Assembly (NCBI GenBank): GCA_038207585.1
Contig: JBBQZP010000001.1
Coordinates: 62,001 to 126,000 of the forward strand
Reading direction: 5' to 3'
Origin: JBBQZP01 sp038207585
GTDB lineage: Bacteria > Pseudomonadota > Alphaproteobacteria > Rhodobacterales > Rhodobacteraceae
Length of the DNA: 64,000 bases
This document shows, piece by piece, positions 26,190 through 35,246 of the stretch; position 1 is the first letter of the stretch, and each line of letters starts with the position of its first letter. The translations under genes and the position numbers were made by a program. The notes beneath the pieces were generated by a model. The model did no database searches and was not told where the DNA came from. It saw only the letters and a program-made list of their open reading frames with translations.

Positions 26190-27253
26190 TTGGCCCGGAC
26201 GATCTGAAAGCCTCGGTCAGCGCAGGCATCCTGAACGAACAGCAGGCGGCCAGCCTGACCGCCCTTGCCCACAGCCGCCGCGGTGCGCGTGAAGGGCTGC
26301 AGCCGGGGGACGAGCCGTTCGAACTTTTCCGAGGCTTCAACGAGATCTTCATCATCATCGGTCTGATCATCCTGGCAGTCGGCGCGATTGGCGTTTTCGG
26401 CTTTATCGCGACGTTCTATCTGTCAAGCGGCATCCAAACGGTGATCGCATGGCAATGCGCGATCAGTTGCGTGGGGCTTTGGCTTCTTTCCGAATATTTC
26501 GTGGTGCGCAGGCGGATGGTCGGGCCGGCCATCGCGCTGACGATCATGTTTATCGGCTGTGCTGCCTTCGGTCTGACGCAATATTTCTCGCAGCCCTTCA
26601 TGGTGGCGCAGAACCGTTATGACAGCTTGCTGTTGCCCGGCGTTTTGTCGATTGCGGCGGCGTTCCTCTATTGGTTCCGTTTCCGGGTGCCGTTCGCGAT
26701 GGCGCTTATCGCGCTGGCGATGTTTGGCGTGGCGCTTTTGTTTGTCGCGGTGCAATCGGGCACGCCACGGTCGGTTCAGGAACTGTTTTTGCTGTCGGGT
26801 TCGGGCGGGTTTGCTTGGATCACGCTGGCGCTTGGGCTTGGCGTCTTTGCGGTTGCGATGATGTTTGATGCCAGCGACCCGCACCGGGTAACGCGCCGTT
26901 CGGCAAACGGCTTCTGGCTACATGTCGTCGCCGCCCCGGCCATCGTCAACACCGTCGCGATGAGCCTTCTGTCAGCAAATTCCAGCGGGGCGATGGGGCT
27001 TTTGCTGGCGTTTTTGTTCGGCATCGCGATTGTTGCCATTCTGATCGACCGCCGGTCGTTTCTGATCGCCGCTGCGGGATACATCGTCACGATTGCCGCC
27101 ACAGCCCTGCGGGACGAGGGAATTTTCGTCCTGATCCTGTCCATCGGGGTGTTGATGCTTTTGCTGGGCGCGTTCTGGGAAAAGATCCGTGCCGCGCTGT
27201 TGGCGATGATGCCGCGTAGCTTTCCCCGGCACTATCTGCCGCCCTCGACCTGA
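26186..27253 (+). CDS. Polytopic membrane protein of unknown function (DUF2157-like)
   Basis: A 355-residue protein with a short soluble N-terminal segment (about 45 residues) followed by roughly ten hydrophobic helices; a membrane location is clear. The N-terminal segment plus multi-helix layout resembles DUF2157-type proteins, but no catalytic motif is visible. It starts at GTG 26186, overlapping the hslV stop by 4 nt, and ends 18 bp before hslU, so it is embedded in the heat-shock protease operon. A link to membrane stress is plausible from position only. Confidence 0.72.
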   Translation: MIGPDDLKASVSAGILNEQQAASLTALAHSRRGAREGLQPGDEPFELFRGFNEIFIIIGLIILAVGAIGVFGFIATFYLSSGIQTVIAWQCAISCVGLWLLSEYFVVRRRMVGPAIALTIMFIGCAAFGLTQYFSQPFMVAQNRYDSLLLPGVLSIAAAFLYWFRFRVPFAMALIALAMFGVALLFVAVQSGTPRSVQELFLLSGSGGFAWITLALGLGVFAVAMMFDASDPHRVTRRSANGFWLHVVAAPAIVNTVAMSLLSANSSGAMGLLLAFLFGIAIVAILIDRRSFLIAAAGYIVTIAATALRDEGIFVLILSIGVLMLLLGAFWEKIRAALLAMMPRSFPRHYLPPST

Positions 27254-27271
27254 CCCAAACCGGAGATTTCC

Positions 27272-28570
27272 GTGACCGACCTGACCCCCCGCGAGATCGT
27301 GTCCGAACTGGACCGTTATATAATCGGCCAAAACGACGCCAAGCGCGCCGTGGCCGTGGCGTTGCGCAACCGCTGGCGGCGCAAGCAGTTGCCCGACGAT
27401 CTGCGCGATGAGGTGTATCCGAAGAATATCCTGATGATCGGGCCGACCGGGGTGGGTAAAACCGAAATCTCGCGCCGTCTGGCCAAACTGGCCCGCGCGC
27501 CCTTCCTGAAGGTTGAGGCCACGAAGTTTACCGAAGTGGGCTATGTTGGCCGCGATGTTGACAGCATCATCCGCGATCTGGTGGATGCGGCTATGGCCGA
27601 CACCCGCGCGCAGATGCGCGAAGATGTGAAGGCGCGCGCCGAAAAAGCCGCCGAAGATCGGGTGATCGAGGCGCTGGCGGGCAAGGATGCGCGCGAACAG
27701 ACCCGCGAGATGTTTCGCGGCAAGCTGAAGCGCGGCGAATTGGATGGCACCGTCATCGAGCTTGAGGTTGCAGAAACCTCCAACCCCTTTGCCGCATTTG
27801 ACCCGACCGGTCAGGGGCAGATGGGGATGATGAATCTGGGCGAATTGTTCGGAAAGATGGGCGGGCGCAGCGCCAAACGAAAGATGACCGTGGCCGAAAG
27901 CCATGACCTTCTGATCGGCGAAGAGGCCGACAAACTGCTGGATGACGAGGCGGTGAAGGCCGCTGCTTTGACAGCGGTTCAGGAAAACGGGATCGTCTTT
28001 ATTGACGAAATCGACAAGGTCTGCGCCCGTTCCGACGCGCGCGGTGCCGATGTCAGCCGCGAAGGCGTGCAGCGCGATCTGCTCCCCCTGATCGAAGGGA
28101 CGACCGTTTCCACCAAACACGGGCCGGTCAAGACCGACCATATCCTTTTCATCGCATCAGGCGCGTTCCACATTGCCAAACCGTCAGACCTTTTGCCCGA
28201 ACTGCAGGGGCGTCTGCCGATCCGGGTTGAGTTGCGCGCGCTGACCGAGGCGGATTTCGTGCGAATTTTGACCGAGACGGACAACGCCCTGACGTTGCAG
28301 TATTCCGCCTTGTTGGGGACGGAAAAAGTGACCGTGACCTTTACCGAAGACGGAATCGCGTCGCTTGCGGCAATTGCGGCCGAGGTGAACCGCGCCGTTG
28401 AAAATATCGGGGCGCGCAGACTTTATACGGTGATGGAGCGCGTGTTCGAGGAATTGTCATTTACCGCGCCCGACCGGGGGGGCGAAGCAGTGATTGTGGA
28501 CGCCGCATTTGTCGAGGCGCATCTGGGCGAATTGTCCCGATCCGCCGATCTGAGCCGCTACGTTCTGTGA
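27272..28570 (+). CDS. hslU: ATP-dependent protease ATPase subunit HslU (ClpY)
   Basis: A 432-residue AAA+ unfoldase that feeds substrates to HslV. Features in order: N-terminal LTPREIVSELDRYIIGQ, Walker A GPTGVGKTE near residue 57, the I-domain (about 110-235) and Walker B IVFIDEIDKV near 245. The C-terminus ends SADLSRYVL, typical of HslU tails that insert into HslV. Start is GTG at 27272. Its TGA overlaps the next start. Confidence 0.96.
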   Translation: MTDLTPREIVSELDRYIIGQNDAKRAVAVALRNRWRRKQLPDDLRDEVYPKNILMIGPTGVGKTEISRRLAKLARAPFLKVEATKFTEVGYVGRDVDSIIRDLVDAAMADTRAQMREDVKARAEKAAEDRVIEALAGKDAREQTREMFRGKLKRGELDGTVIELEVAETSNPFAAFDPTGQGQMGMMNLGELFGKMGGRSAKRKMTVAESHDLLIGEEADKLLDDEAVKAAALTAVQENGIVFIDEIDKVCARSDARGADVSREGVQRDLLPLIEGTTVSTKHGPVKTDHILFIASGAFHIAKPSDLLPELQGRLPIRVELRALTEADFVRILTETDNALTLQYSALLGTEKVTVTFTEDGIASLAAIAAEVNRAVENIGARRLYTVMERVFEELSFTAPDRGGEAVIVDAAFVEAHLGELSRSADLSRYVL

Positions 28571-29688
28571 TGCTGCGGTGGCCCTTGATCAGGATCGTTC
28601 TGTGCGTGACCGTGCTGTCGGCCTGCGCCCAACGCGGCGCGATTACGGTTGATCCGCAGGCCGCAGCGGTGGGTCAAGTGGAGAACGTGTTTTTCGCAAC
28701 CACACGGAAAATAGATCCGAATACGGTGGAATTCGGCACTGAAAGGTCGGAAACCGAAAGTTTTGGGCGCTATGACATCTCGGTTCCGCCGGACCGGAAA
28801 GCGGGCGAAATCGCCTTTCCCAAGCCGGGCCGCCCGGTTGACCCGCGCACCCAGTTTCTGACCACCAAAGCCGTTATCTATGATGCTCCGTCGGCCTTTC
28901 GTGCCGATCTTTCCGGGTTTCTGCGGGCTGACCGCGCGGGCAAGGGGGATGCCGTGGTCTATGTTCACGGTTTCAACAACACCTTTGCCGAGGGGATTTA
29001 CCGCATGGCGCAGCTTTCGCATGATGTGAATTCGCCTGCGGTGACGCTGCACTACTCCTGGCCGTCGGGCGGCAATCCGCTGGGCTATGTTTATGACCGG
29101 GACTCCGCCAGTTTTGCGCGCGACGGCCTTGAGGATATGCTGCGCGAGGTTGAGGGCGCGGGGGCTAAGCGGATCATTCTGGTGGCACATTCGATGGGTG
29201 CGTCGCTGACGATGGAGGTTTTGCGCCAGATTGCCATTCGCGGTGACCGCAGGCTTTTGTCGCGGATTGGTGGCGTGATCCTTATTTCGCCGGATATCGA
29301 CGTGGATGTGTTCCGAACGCAAGCGCGGGCGATTGGAACGCTGCCGGAGCCGTTCCTGATTTTCGGGTCTGACCGGGATCGCTATCTGAATCTGTCGGCG
29401 ATGGTCGCGGGTGAGCCGGAGCGATTGGGCAATCTGAAAGACCTCAACCGGGTGGCCGATCTGAAGATCACCTTTCTGGACGTGGCGGCCTACAGTTCGG
29501 GGGCGGGACACTTTGCCTTGGGCGATTCCCCGGCACTGCTGAGTTTGCTTAGCAAGGTCGGCGATATCGACGCGGTTCTGGGGGCCGAACAGAAGGGCAA
29601 GGTCGGCTTCTTTCCGGGCGTTGTGCTGAGTGTGCAAAGCGCGACACAGGTAATCTTGTCGCCGGTTGCGGCGCTGGGCGCAAACTGA
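28570..29688 (+). CDS. Predicted lipoprotein alpha/beta hydrolase (DUF900 type)
   Basis: A 372-residue secreted or lipid-anchored hydrolase. The N-terminus is a lipoprotein-type signal ending in the lipobox LSAC (Cys about residue 18). The body contains the oxyanion-region stretch VVYVHGFNNTFAEG and the nucleophile elbow AHSMGA, the arrangement of DUF900 esterase/lipase-like proteins. The ATG at 28570 overlaps hslU's stop by 1 nt. Its stop abuts the convergent smr stop within the palindrome TGATCA. Substrate unknown. Confidence 0.8.
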   Translation: MLRWPLIRIVLCVTVLSACAQRGAITVDPQAAAVGQVENVFFATTRKIDPNTVEFGTERSETESFGRYDISVPPDRKAGEIAFPKPGRPVDPRTQFLTTKAVIYDAPSAFRADLSGFLRADRAGKGDAVVYVHGFNNTFAEGIYRMAQLSHDVNSPAVTLHYSWPSGGNPLGYVYDRDSASFARDGLEDMLREVEGAGAKRIILVAHSMGASLTMEVLRQIAIRGDRRLLSRIGGVILISPDIDVDVFRTQARAIGTLPEPFLIFGSDRDRYLNLSAMVAGEPERLGNLKDLNRVADLKITFLDVAAYSSGAGHFALGDSPALLSLLSKVGDIDAVLGAEQKGKVGFFPGVVLSVQSATQVILSPVAALGAN

Positions 29689-30276
29689 TCAGCGCATCCG
29701 CCGCAGATAGACGTAATAGGCCCCCGATCCGCCGTGTTTCAGATGCGCCTCTGACACTTGCAGGATGCTGGCCGACAACGGCGACATCCGAAGCCATTGC
29801 GGAACCTGATGCTTCAGAACCCCGTATTTCTGCGGAATAGGGCCGAAATCGGGGCCGGGTTTGCCCTTGCCGGTGATCACCAGAACCAACCGCAGACCCG
29901 CCGTATGGGCGTTCAGGATAAAGCGGATCAGTTCAGGGTGTGCTTCGGCCACGGTCATGCCATGCAGATCAATCCGGGCTTCGGGGGCGAGTTTTCCACG
30001 CGACATGCGGTCGTAATTCTTGGCGTCCATCCGCAGGGGGGCCGTGGCCAGTTGTTGCGACAAGGGCGGTAGAATTTCGTGGCGAGGCTGGTGGCGCACG
30101 CCCTCGCCCACGCGGAATTTCGGCAGCGGCGTTTTGGCTGGCGGGTCGGATTTCCGCGCCGGGGGAAGATCGGCTATGGTCTGACGCGGGCGGGCCGGGT
30201 GCATGGGTTGGGCCGTGCGGGCGACGGTTTGCCACAACTCTTCCTCATCAGGGCGCAGGGTGCGGCGGCGGGCCAT
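29689..30276 (-). CDS. Smr-domain protein
   Basis: A 195-residue protein with a disordered basic N-terminal half and a C-terminal Smr (MutS2-type nuclease) domain from about residue 95. The domain motifs are visible as LDLHG-type RIDLHGMTV and the ITGKGKPGP loop. Smr domains nick branched DNA or cut RNA in other systems; the role here is not known. It is the last of a leftward trio (Tim44-like, mltA, smr), with 6 bp between mltA and itself. Confidence 0.88.
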   Translation of the reverse strand: MARRRTLRPDEEELWQTVARTAQPMHPARPRQTIADLPPARKSDPPAKTPLPKFRVGEGVRHQPRHEILPPLSQQLATAPLRMDAKNYDRMSRGKLAPEARIDLHGMTVAEAHPELIRFILNAHTAGLRLVLVITGKGKPGPDFGPIPQKYGVLKHQVPQWLRMSPLSASILQVSEAHLKHGGSGAYYVYLRRMR

Positions 30277-30282
30277 CGCGGC

Positions 30283-31311
30283 TCATTCCGGTTTCGCAAG
30301 CGCGAAAGCACGCTCGATGGGCAAAAACTGCATCATGCGCCCGCCATCCTTGACCGTGCCCGCATCATCGCCCGCCTGAAAGCCGGTGCCAAAAAAAATG
30401 TCAGCCCGCTGCGCGCCCTTGATCGCACCCCCGGTATCTTGTGCGATCATCAGACGATTCAGGGGGTTCTTGCCGGATTTTTCGATCCAGACCGGGGTGC
30501 CCAGCATGACATAAGCCGGGTCCACCGCGACCGAGCGCATTGTGTGGATAGACCGGCCCATCGCGCCGATGGGCCCCTTGTCAGCAGCCAGATCGGGCAG
30601 CTTGCGAAAGAACACATAAGACGGATTGGCGTTCAGAAGATCGGTGCCGTAACTGCCGTTCTGGCGGACCCAGGCGCGGATGGTCTGCGCCGACACCTGA
30701 TCAATCGTGTGGCTGCCGCGACGGACAAGTTCCTGCCCGATGGATTTGTAGGCATGGCCGTTGCGACCGCCGTAACCCACCCGGACAACTTTGCCATTGG
30801 GCATCTTGATCCGGCCAGAGCCTTGAACTTGCAAGAAAAATACATCAACCGGGTCTTCCACCCATGCGATTTCCAGTCCACGGCCACGCAGCACGCCCGT
30901 AGCCTCGATGTCGGCGCGGCTGTACCAGACCTGCCCGTCAACAAGCTCTGGCGGGCGGGCATAGATCGGATAGGCAAAGCGCGGGGTGCGGGTGGGAGAG
31001 CCCAGAAGCTCAGGCTCGAAATAGCCGGTGAAAAGCGCCGGAGGATTGCCGATCAGCGTGGGCTTGAAAAACAGTTCGAAAAAACTGCGTGCGGCGCCTT
31101 CGGTATGGGGCAGATCGGCGGCAATGCGGCACAAGGGCCGCCAGTCGGCGTCATCAATCAAATCACAGGTGCCGCGAAACGCGATCAGCGCTGCGCTGTG
31201 ATCATCATCAGGCCAGCCGTCAAGCGATTCAAAATCCATTACCTGAGCGGCAGCCGAACCTGCTGCCATCACAAAAGCCAGAACGGCGAGCAGGCGAACG
31301 GTCGCACGCAT
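30283..31311 (-). CDS. mltA: Membrane-bound lytic murein transglycosylase A
   Basis: A 342-residue peptidoglycan lytic transglycosylase exported to the periplasm. A Sec signal (MRATVRLLAVLAFVMAAGSA) precedes the double-psi beta-barrel MltA domain; the FTGYFEPELLGS segment and the C-terminal 3D domain with QDTGGAIKGAQRADIF, which includes the catalytic aspartate, are intact. I see no lipobox cysteine in the signal, so it may be soluble in the periplasm. The ATG at 31311 overlaps the preceding gene by 1 nt (TGATG). An upstream in-frame extension lacks a signal peptide start and is rejected. Confidence 0.93.
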   Translation of the reverse strand: MRATVRLLAVLAFVMAAGSAAAQVMDFESLDGWPDDDHSAALIAFRGTCDLIDDADWRPLCRIAADLPHTEGAARSFFELFFKPTLIGNPPALFTGYFEPELLGSPTRTPRFAYPIYARPPELVDGQVWYSRADIEATGVLRGRGLEIAWVEDPVDVFFLQVQGSGRIKMPNGKVVRVGYGGRNGHAYKSIGQELVRRGSHTIDQVSAQTIRAWVRQNGSYGTDLLNANPSYVFFRKLPDLAADKGPIGAMGRSIHTMRSVAVDPAYVMLGTPVWIEKSGKNPLNRLMIAQDTGGAIKGAQRADIFFGTGFQAGDDAGTVKDGGRMMQFLPIERAFALAKPE

Positions 31312-31970
31312 CAATCCCCGGTGGCGACAAGGTGCCAGTTGGGATCGGATGCGCCCATCGTGCGGGCAAAGGTCCACAAATCGCGCTGCCGCTTGATTTC
31401 GGTGGACGATCCTTCGACGATCACACCCGCCTTATCGCGCACAACCGATGTCAACTCGCCTGTGAAACGGATGGCGATCTGGCCCTCGCGGGTGGTGGGA
31501 TCAAAGGTGGCTTCCTGCACCGCCATGTCGCGCACACCGGCAAAGTTCGCCTCGACGGTCAACCCGGCGGCTTCACGGCCGCGCACGGCCTCTTCGAAAC
31601 TTTCGTAAACATCGTCGGCGAGGAAGGGTTTGACCTTTTCAATCTCGCCCCGTTCGAACGCCATCAGGATCATTTCATACGCGCCGCGCGCACCTTGCAG
31701 GAAGGTGGTCAGCGCAAAGCTGGGCTCGGCCGCTTTCATGGCAGACAGGGCAACCGCCGAAGGGCTGCCGTCGGGAACATGATCAGTGATGTCACGATCG
31801 GGTCCGCCCTCGATCACCTCAAACCCCTTGCGGTCGGCGGTGCGGGGTGCGTCAATCGGCACTGCGGGTTTTTCGAACCCTTCGCGGGTTCCCAGAACGC
31901 TTCGCAGCTTCAGGATCAGGAAAATGGCAACCCCGGCCAGAACGAGCAGTTGGACAAGCGACGAATTCAT
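31311..31970 (-). CDS. Tim44/TimA-like membrane-anchored protein
   Basis: A 219-residue protein with one N-terminal membrane helix (about residues 4-24) followed by a Tim44-like domain (about 75-215) containing FLQGARGAYEMILMAFERGE, a hallmark of bacterial Tim44 homologues (TimA). In Caulobacter TimA-like proteins were proposed to associate with the Sec machinery. Start ATG at 31970 follows GAGGTG. It is divergent from fxsA and overlaps mltA. Its position next to fxsA, secB and the maf group fits the alphaproteobacterial origin region. Confidence 0.87.
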   Translation of the reverse strand: MNSSLVQLLVLAGVAIFLILKLRSVLGTREGFEKPAVPIDAPRTADRKGFEVIEGGPDRDITDHVPDGSPSAVALSAMKAAEPSFALTTFLQGARGAYEMILMAFERGEIEKVKPFLADDVYESFEEAVRGREAAGLTVEANFAGVRDMAVQEATFDPTTREGQIAIRFTGELTSVVRDKAGVIVEGSSTEIKRQRDLWTFARTMGASDPNWHLVATGD

Positions 31971-32110
31971 GTTCACCTCGATGGGTCGGCGGCGATCAGG
32001 CCGTTCCGAAAGACGAAAGGTGGTGTGGCACCCTGTTCGTTCCTATGTAGGGTGGGGGTGGGGTCATGTCTACCGCCTGACCCCCAAGGTTATCGCAGAA
32101 AGGGCTTGAG

Positions 32111-32572
32111 ATGTGGGTATTCGCCATGATGGCGGCCGTGCCGTTGATCGAGATCGGCTTGTTCATCACGATCGGTGGCTGGCTGACGCTATGGCCGACG
32201 CTGGCGATTGTGGTTCTGACCGCCGTTCTGGGGGCGTTGCTCATCCACCGGCAGGGGCGGCAGGCAATGGCGGATATTCGCGGATCGATGCAACGGGGCG
32301 ATCCGTTGATGCCGCTGGCACATGGCGGACTGATCCTTCTGGCGGGAATTTTCCTGATGACGCCGGGGTTTTTCACCGACACTTTGGGTCTTTTGCTGCT
32401 TATCCCACCGCTGCGGCGCTGGCTGATTGCGATTCTGGCGCAGCGGATCAAGATGAATATGGTGGTGATGGGGCAATCGCGGCATCCTGCGCGGGATGAT
32501 GTAATCGACGCCGATTACACCAATCTGAACGATCCGCAGCCACCCGGCAATTCCGGCTGGACTCGGCATTGA
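32111..32572 (+). CDS. fxsA: FxsA family membrane protein
   Basis: A 153-residue inner-membrane protein with three or four hydrophobic segments and the FxsA signatures PLIEIGLFITIGGWL and TPGFFTDTLGLLLLIPP. E. coli FxsA overexpression relieves phage T7 exclusion by F; its native role is unknown. It starts 140 bp after the divergent Tim44-like gene and precedes secB by 57 bp. Confidence 0.92.
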   Translation: MWVFAMMAAVPLIEIGLFITIGGWLTLWPTLAIVVLTAVLGALLIHRQGRQAMADIRGSMQRGDPLMPLAHGGLILLAGIFLMTPGFFTDTLGLLLLIPPLRRWLIAILAQRIKMNMVVMGQSRHPARDDVIDADYTNLNDPQPPGNSGWTRH

Positions 32573-32629
32573 GGCGCGGCGATTGACCTGCTAGAACCTT
32601 GCGCAAAGCATATGACGCAGGAGTTGACG

Positions 32630-33130
32630 ATGGCCGAAGCAAATGGCGCCGCCCCCGAGGCCGCCCCGCAAATCAAGATGAACGTGCTTGCACAATTTGT
32701 GCGCGACATGTCGTTTGAAAACATGGTGGCCCAGAAGGGTTTAACCGGAAACGATGTGCAGCCAGATATTCAGGTGGCTGTCAGCCTTGATGCGCGCAAG
32801 CGGTCGGTCGACAACCAGTATGAGGTTATCTGCAAATTCAAGATCACGTCGAAGAACAAGGTGAATGGCGACACGCTTTTCCTTATGGAGCTGGATTACG
32901 GCGGCATTTTTCAGGTCGAAGGCGTGGCCGAAGATCAGCTGCATCCGTTTTTGTTGATCGAGTGTCCCCGCCTGTTGTTTCCGTTCGTGCGGCGCATCAT
33001 CTCGGACGTGACGCGCGACGGCGGTTTCCCGCCGCTGAATGTGGATACGGTGGATTTTCTGGCTCTGTATCGGCAGGAAATTGCGCGGCGCGCTCAGGCG
33101 CAGCAGGACGAGAATATCATCCCATCCTGA
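32630..33130 (+). CDS. secB: Protein-export chaperone SecB
   Basis: A 166-residue homotetrameric cytosolic chaperone that keeps preproteins unfolded and hands them to SecA. The family core is visible in NVLAQFVRDMSFEN, YGGIFQVEGV and LLFPFVRRIISDVTRDGGFPP. ATG at 32630 follows CAGGAG; an in-frame ATG at 32612 lacks a site. It ends 1 bp from the convergent dnaQ stop. Confidence 0.96.
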   Translation: MAEANGAAPEAAPQIKMNVLAQFVRDMSFENMVAQKGLTGNDVQPDIQVAVSLDARKRSVDNQYEVICKFKITSKNKVNGDTLFLMELDYGGIFQVEGVAEDQLHPFLLIECPRLLFPFVRRIISDVTRDGGFPPLNVDTVDFLALYRQEIARRAQAQQDENIIPS

Positions 33131-33131
33131 T

Positions 33132-33824
33132 CTAACTGCGTTTCCGCCAAAGCGCTGCGTCGCCCATTTTCGCCAGAAAGGCCGAATGGGCGGCGATTTC
33201 TTCTGTGGTAAGACGTGGTGCAAGCGGTTTGGGACGCGGACCTGCGCGCCAGTCGGCTATAGCGCCCGCACCGCCTTTGTTTTCAGATGTCGGGGCAAGA
33301 ACAAGATCGGGCTGACGGCCGCCGACAAGCTCCAGATACACCTCGGCCAGAATTTCGCTGTCCAACAGCGCGCCGTGCTTTTCGCGGCTGGAGTTATCGA
33401 CGCCAAACCTGCGGCAAAGCGCGTCCAGCGACGCAGGCGATCCAGGGAATCGCTGCCGCGCGATCATCAGTGTATCGAGCGCGCGGGTTTGCGGCAGAAT
33501 GGGCAGGCTGGCGGATTTGAGTTCAGCGTTCAGGAATTTCATATCGAAGCTGGCGTTGTGGATCACCAGCGTCGAGTCTTCGATGAAATCCAGAAACGCT
33601 TGGCCGATGGCCGCAAAGGGCGGTTTGTCGCGCAGGAAGTCGTCGCCCAGCCCGTGAACCTCGAACGCTTCTTTCGGCATCGGGCGCTGGGGGTTGATGT
33701 ATTGGTGATAGGTCTTGCCGGTGGGCAGGTGGTTAAACAACTCTACCGCGCCGATTTCAACGATCCGGTGACCTTCCGAGGGTTCGAACCCGGTGGTTTC
33801 GGTATCCAGAACGATTTCACGCAT
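33132..33824 (-). CDS. dnaQ: DNA polymerase III epsilon subunit (3'-5' proofreading exonuclease)
   Basis: A 230-residue DEDDh exonuclease. Exo I is visible as VLDTETTGFEP at residue ~4, Exo II in VIHNASFDMKFLNAEL, and Exo III in the HGALLDSEILAEVYLEL stretch. It proofreads for the replicative polymerase. The ATG at 33824 overlaps coaE by 8 nt; the longer upstream extension lies inside coaE and is rejected. It completes the leftward block maf-aroE-coaE-dnaQ that is conserved beside alphaproteobacterial replication origins. Confidence 0.94.
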   Translation of the reverse strand: MREIVLDTETTGFEPSEGHRIVEIGAVELFNHLPTGKTYHQYINPQRPMPKEAFEVHGLGDDFLRDKPPFAAIGQAFLDFIEDSTLVIHNASFDMKFLNAELKSASLPILPQTRALDTLMIARQRFPGSPASLDALCRRFGVDNSSREKHGALLDSEILAEVYLELVGGRQPDLVLAPTSENKGGAGAIADWRAGPRPKPLAPRLTTEEIAAHSAFLAKMGDAALWRKRS

Positions 33825-34410
33825 GTTTGCCCTTTCGGATATCGGACAGGATTTTGCGCACGGCAGTGCGGGCGCCGTCAAGGGTTGTGGTATCAATCAC
33901 CCAGGTGGCACGGGCACGTTTTTCAGCATCCGGCATCTGGCGGGACAGGATCATCTGGAATTCCTCGGGTGTCATCTCGCCACGGTCAAGGACGCGCTGC
34001 CGCTGTGTTTCCGCAGGAACCGATACAACCACAACTCCGCTACAGGCCTTGTCAGAGCCTGTTTCGAACAACAGTGGGATATCCAGAAGAACAATGTCAT
34101 TCGGGTGTTGCGCCAGAAACGTCGCACGATCCTGCGCGACCAATGGGTGAACGATTGCTTGTATCTGATCCAGCACAGCGGGGTTGGCTGCGATCAGCGC
34201 ACGCAGGGCGGTGCGGTCGACTCCGCCGTTCCGAATGACAGACGGAAACACCCGCGCGACGGCCAAAGCGGCAGAACCCCCCGGCGCGTAAAGACGGTGC
34301 ACGGTTGCGTCGGCGTCCCAGGCGGGCAGGCCTTCATCGGCAAACATTGCTGCAGTGGTGGATTTCCCCATACCGATAGAGCCTGTCAGGCCAAGCCGGT
34401 ACGCTGTCAT
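33817..34410 (-). CDS. coaE: Dephospho-CoA kinase
   Basis: A 197-residue P-loop kinase performing the final step of coenzyme A synthesis. The Walker A is GSIGMGKST near residue 10, followed by the substrate-binding WDADATVHRLYAPGG and the LLDIPLLFETG segment. It overlaps aroE by 4 nt upstream and dnaQ by 8 nt downstream. Confidence 0.95.
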   Translation of the reverse strand: MTAYRLGLTGSIGMGKSTTAAMFADEGLPAWDADATVHRLYAPGGSAALAVARVFPSVIRNGGVDRTALRALIAANPAVLDQIQAIVHPLVAQDRATFLAQHPNDIVLLDIPLLFETGSDKACSGVVVVSVPAETQRQRVLDRGEMTPEEFQMILSRQMPDAEKRARATWVIDTTTLDGARTAVRKILSDIRKGKHA

Positions 34411-35246
34411 CCGGCCAGCACCGCGCGGCGCGTTTCGTCATCAACCTCAGGACGGTGGCCGAACCACCTTTCAAACCCGGGTGCGGCCTGATGTAAAAGC
34501 ATACCCAGACCGTCAACCACGGTGCATCCTTGATCTGCTGCGGCTTCAAGAAGCGCGGTTTTAAGTGGCGAATACACCAGATCGGTCACCAATGCGCCGG
34601 GATTAAGGGCATCAAGCGGCACGCGGAATTCCGGTTTTCCGACCATCCCCAGAGAGGTGGTGTTGATGACCGTCGCCGCACCGTCAAGCATGTTACCGGC
34701 CTGAACCCAGTCGCAGACCACGACTTTCGCGCCGAAATCCGATCGCAAGACCTCCGCGCGGGTCCGGGTGCGGTTCGCGATGCGGATCTCGGGGACGCCG
34801 ACCTCGATAAGGGCGGCGACCACGGCGCGGGCAGCGCCGCCCGCCCCAAACACCGCCGCGGGCCCTGCCTGGGGCACCCAGCCCGGTGCGTTCTGACGCA
34901 GGTTGGCAACAAAGCCCGAGCCATCGGTATTGTCAGCGTGAATGCGGCCGTCTTTGCGGAATATCAATGTGTTGGCGGCACCGATCAAGGCTGCACGGTC
35001 GGTTACAATGTCGGCCAGCCCCAGCACGGTTTCCTTGTGTGGGATGGTCACATTCAAGCCGACGAAGCCCAGACGCGGCAACATCTCAAGCGCCGCAGGA
35101 AGGTTCGCCTGCGTGATATCCATGGGAATGTAATGGCCCTGAATGCCATAGCGGCGCAGCCAGTAGTTGTGCAGCACGGGGGACCGGCTGTGCGCGATGG
35201 GCGAGCCGATGACACCGGCCAGCGGTATGCGTGGATGATCGGTCAT
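34407..35246 (-). CDS. aroE: Shikimate dehydrogenase
   Basis: A 279-residue NADP-dependent enzyme of aromatic amino-acid synthesis, reducing 3-dehydroshikimate. The shikimate-binding start GVIGSPIAHSRSPVLHN and catalytic NVTIPHKE are intact, and the NADP Rossmann motif GAGGAARAVVAAL is near residue 130. It overlaps maf upstream and coaE downstream by 4 nt each. Confidence 0.95.
   Translation of the reverse strand: MTDHPRIPLAGVIGSPIAHSRSPVLHNYWLRRYGIQGHYIPMDITQANLPAALEMLPRLGFVGLNVTIPHKETVLGLADIVTDRAALIGAANTLIFRKDGRIHADNTDGSGFVANLRQNAPGWVPQAGPAAVFGAGGAARAVVAALIEVGVPEIRIANRTRTRAEVLRSDFGAKVVVCDWVQAGNMLDGAATVINTTSLGMVGKPEFRVPLDALNPGALVTDLVYSPLKTALLEAAADQGCTVVDGLGMLLHQAAPGFERWFGHRPEVDDETRRAVLAG

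Noticed and set aside
33770..33795. tRNA T-loop-like GGTTCGAACCC
   Set aside because: It lies within dnaQ and no acceptor, D or anticodon arms can be built around it.
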